A stretch of 13,489 bases of DNA from Pseudomonadota bacterium (lineage in GTDB: Bacteria; Bdellovibrionota; Bacteriovoracia; Bacteriovoracales; Bacteriovoracaceae), in NCBI GenBank assembly GCA_023432655.1, contig JAEYUK010000231.1, positions 1-13,489 of the forward strand. Reading direction: 5' to 3'. Position 1 is the first letter of the stretch, and every line of letters begins with the position of its first letter. Below are positions 12,774 through 13,489 of this stretch, piece after piece. The notes beneath the pieces were generated by a model that saw only the letters and a list, made by a program, of their open reading frames with translations, ran no database searches and was not told where the DNA came from. The position numbers and the translations under genes were made by a program.

Positions 12774-12880
12774 GGAACTTTAGTGTCTCCTAACTGAAAA
12801 GTAGGTGTATTGGCACTTGGTTTCCAAACCTAATATATATAGTATACTTGGCACCTAGTTGATTATTAGCAGGACCTTTT
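12774..12880. promoter_or_regulatory. Divergent intergenic region between P-type ATPase and pirin genes
   Basis: This 107-base region carries AGTATACT (12841-12848), a palindrome that reads TATACT as a -10 on either strand, next to an alternating AT stretch (12831-12841). TTGGCAC occurs twice (12810-12816 and 12848-12854), and GGTTTCCAAACC (12819-12830) is a short inverted repeat. AGGA (12871-12874) is the pirin ribosome site. These could be regulator sites; none is recognised. Confidence 0.4.
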
Positions 12881-13489
12881 ATGACATTAAGTTCAATTAA
12901 AATAAAAAGTTATTCAAAACTTCCCGCCCTGCACCTGGAGTGGCTTTCTTTAAAAGATCACTTTGTTGCGACCGTAGGCCCTGCCTCAGGTCAAGGCCAC
13001 CCGTTAAAAAATCTTTTAGTTCTGGCCGATGCTAAATTTCAAGCGAAGTCCCGTTTCCCTCAACATCCTCATCGGGATATGGAAATTCTCACTTGGGTCG
13101 CTAAGGGCACCTTACAGCACTATGACAATAACGGTACTGATCAGTCAGTGCCTGAGAAAAGTCTCCAACTCATGAGTGCCAGGGATGGTATTTTTCACGC
13201 TGAAGGTAATGCCAGTGATGCTGAAGTGCGAATGCTACAAATTTGGATCACACCACAAACCAAGGGAGGCACTCCAGTTGTGGACCAGACTGAACTAACA
13301 GGAAGTGGCTTTAAACTCCTGGCAGGTCCGGAAGATGCTCCACTTATTATTCGACAAAAGGCTTGGTTTTACGCTGCTGCTATTGAAAATGAACATGGAG
13401 AAACATTAGAAGTTCCCGAGGGTAAGATGGGCTACGCCATTTCCATTGGAGAGTTATCCTGGAATGATGAGAAGGCCTCAGACGGTGAT
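12881..13489 (+). CDS. Pirin/YhaK-family cupin protein (3' end outside window)
   Basis: The frame opens at ATG 12881 and is still open at the last base, giving 203 residues of a protein usually around 230-290 long. It starts MTLSSIKIKSYSKLPALHLE. The pirin metal-site motif is clear: FPQHPHRDMEILTWV at about 59-73, with the two histidines in HPHR, then the downstream His and Glu in IFHAEGN near 104-110. The segments LQIWITP and VVDQTEL that follow are typical of the YhaK-like half of the family. Pirins are bicupin proteins binding iron; bacterial members include quercetin 2,3-dioxygenases and redox-linked regulators, and the substrate cannot be read from sequence. It is divergent from the P-type ATPase and has AGGA as ribosome site. 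Confidence 0.87.
   Translation, partial: MTLSSIKIKSYSKLPALHLEWLSLKDHFVATVGPASGQGHPLKNLLVLADAKFQAKSRFPQHPHRDMEILTWVAKGTLQHYDNNGTDQSVPEKSLQLMSARDGIFHAEGNASDAEVRMLQIWITPQTKGGTPVVDQTELTGSGFKLLAGPEDAPLIIRQKAWFYAAAIENEHGETLEVPEGKMGYAISIGELSWNDEKASDGD

Noticed and set aside
1..13489. Mobile elements, CRISPR arrays, toxin-antitoxin pairs, tRNA or rRNA genes
   Set aside because: No transposase or integrase coding, no repeat-spacer series, no tRNA cloverleaf and no rRNA segment was seen on either strand; the XRE domain at 5454 belongs to a kinase fusion without a small partner gene.

Overview
The window reads as a chromosomal segment of a Gram-negative bacterium of moderate GC content (low-to-mid 40s per cent by eye). 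Genes are densely packed, signal peptides and lipoboxes are of bacterial type, and many genes overlap at start/stop junctions. The mix of genes and the small lipoprotein/secreted-protein pair would fit Bdellovibrionota (Bacteriovorax/Peredibacter-like). That is a low-confidence guess: no rRNA or other phylogenetic marker is present. I found no tRNA, rRNA, CRISPR array, insertion sequence or phage gene.

Region 1 (1-4020, + strand) is a molybdenum cofactor (Moco) operon. It contains the 3' end of moaA, then moaC, a MobB-MobA fusion, moaD, moaE, a MoeB-type E1 enzyme with a C-terminal rhodanese domain, and an inorganic pyrophosphatase. Genes overlap or lie within about 25 bases of each other. 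Together they cover GTP to cPMP (MoaA, MoaC), molybdopterin synthesis (MoaD, MoaE), recharging of MoaD (MoeB-rhodanese) and MGD formation (MobA). MoaC, MoeB and MobA all release pyrophosphate, which the last gene would hydrolyse. Candidate hairpins follow.

Region 2 (4222-5414, + strand) is an exported pair: a 40-residue lipoprotein not previously listed as an ORF of any size, and an unrecognised 340-residue secreted protein, closed by a good terminator.

Region 3 (5454-9088) holds a fusion of an XRE-type helix-turn-helix to a UbiB/ABC1-like kinase, a VF530 (DUF2132) DNA-binding protein on the minus strand, a divergent renalase-like FAD oxidoreductase, and a YeiH-family membrane exporter.

Region 4 (9085-10327) is a sulfur-stress divergon. 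A periplasmic rhodanese and the YeiH exporter run leftwards from a consensus sigma70-type promoter overlapped by inverted repeats. An ArsR-family regulator with the two-cysteine layout of the persulfide sensors BigR/SqrR runs rightwards, followed by an OsmC/YhfA-like protein.

Region 5 (10290-13489) holds a P2-type cation-transporting ATPase on the minus strand and a divergent pirin/YhaK-like gene cut by the window edge. The points most worth follow-up are the HTH-ABC1 kinase fusion, the persulfide-sensor divergon and the lipoprotein/secreted-protein pair.
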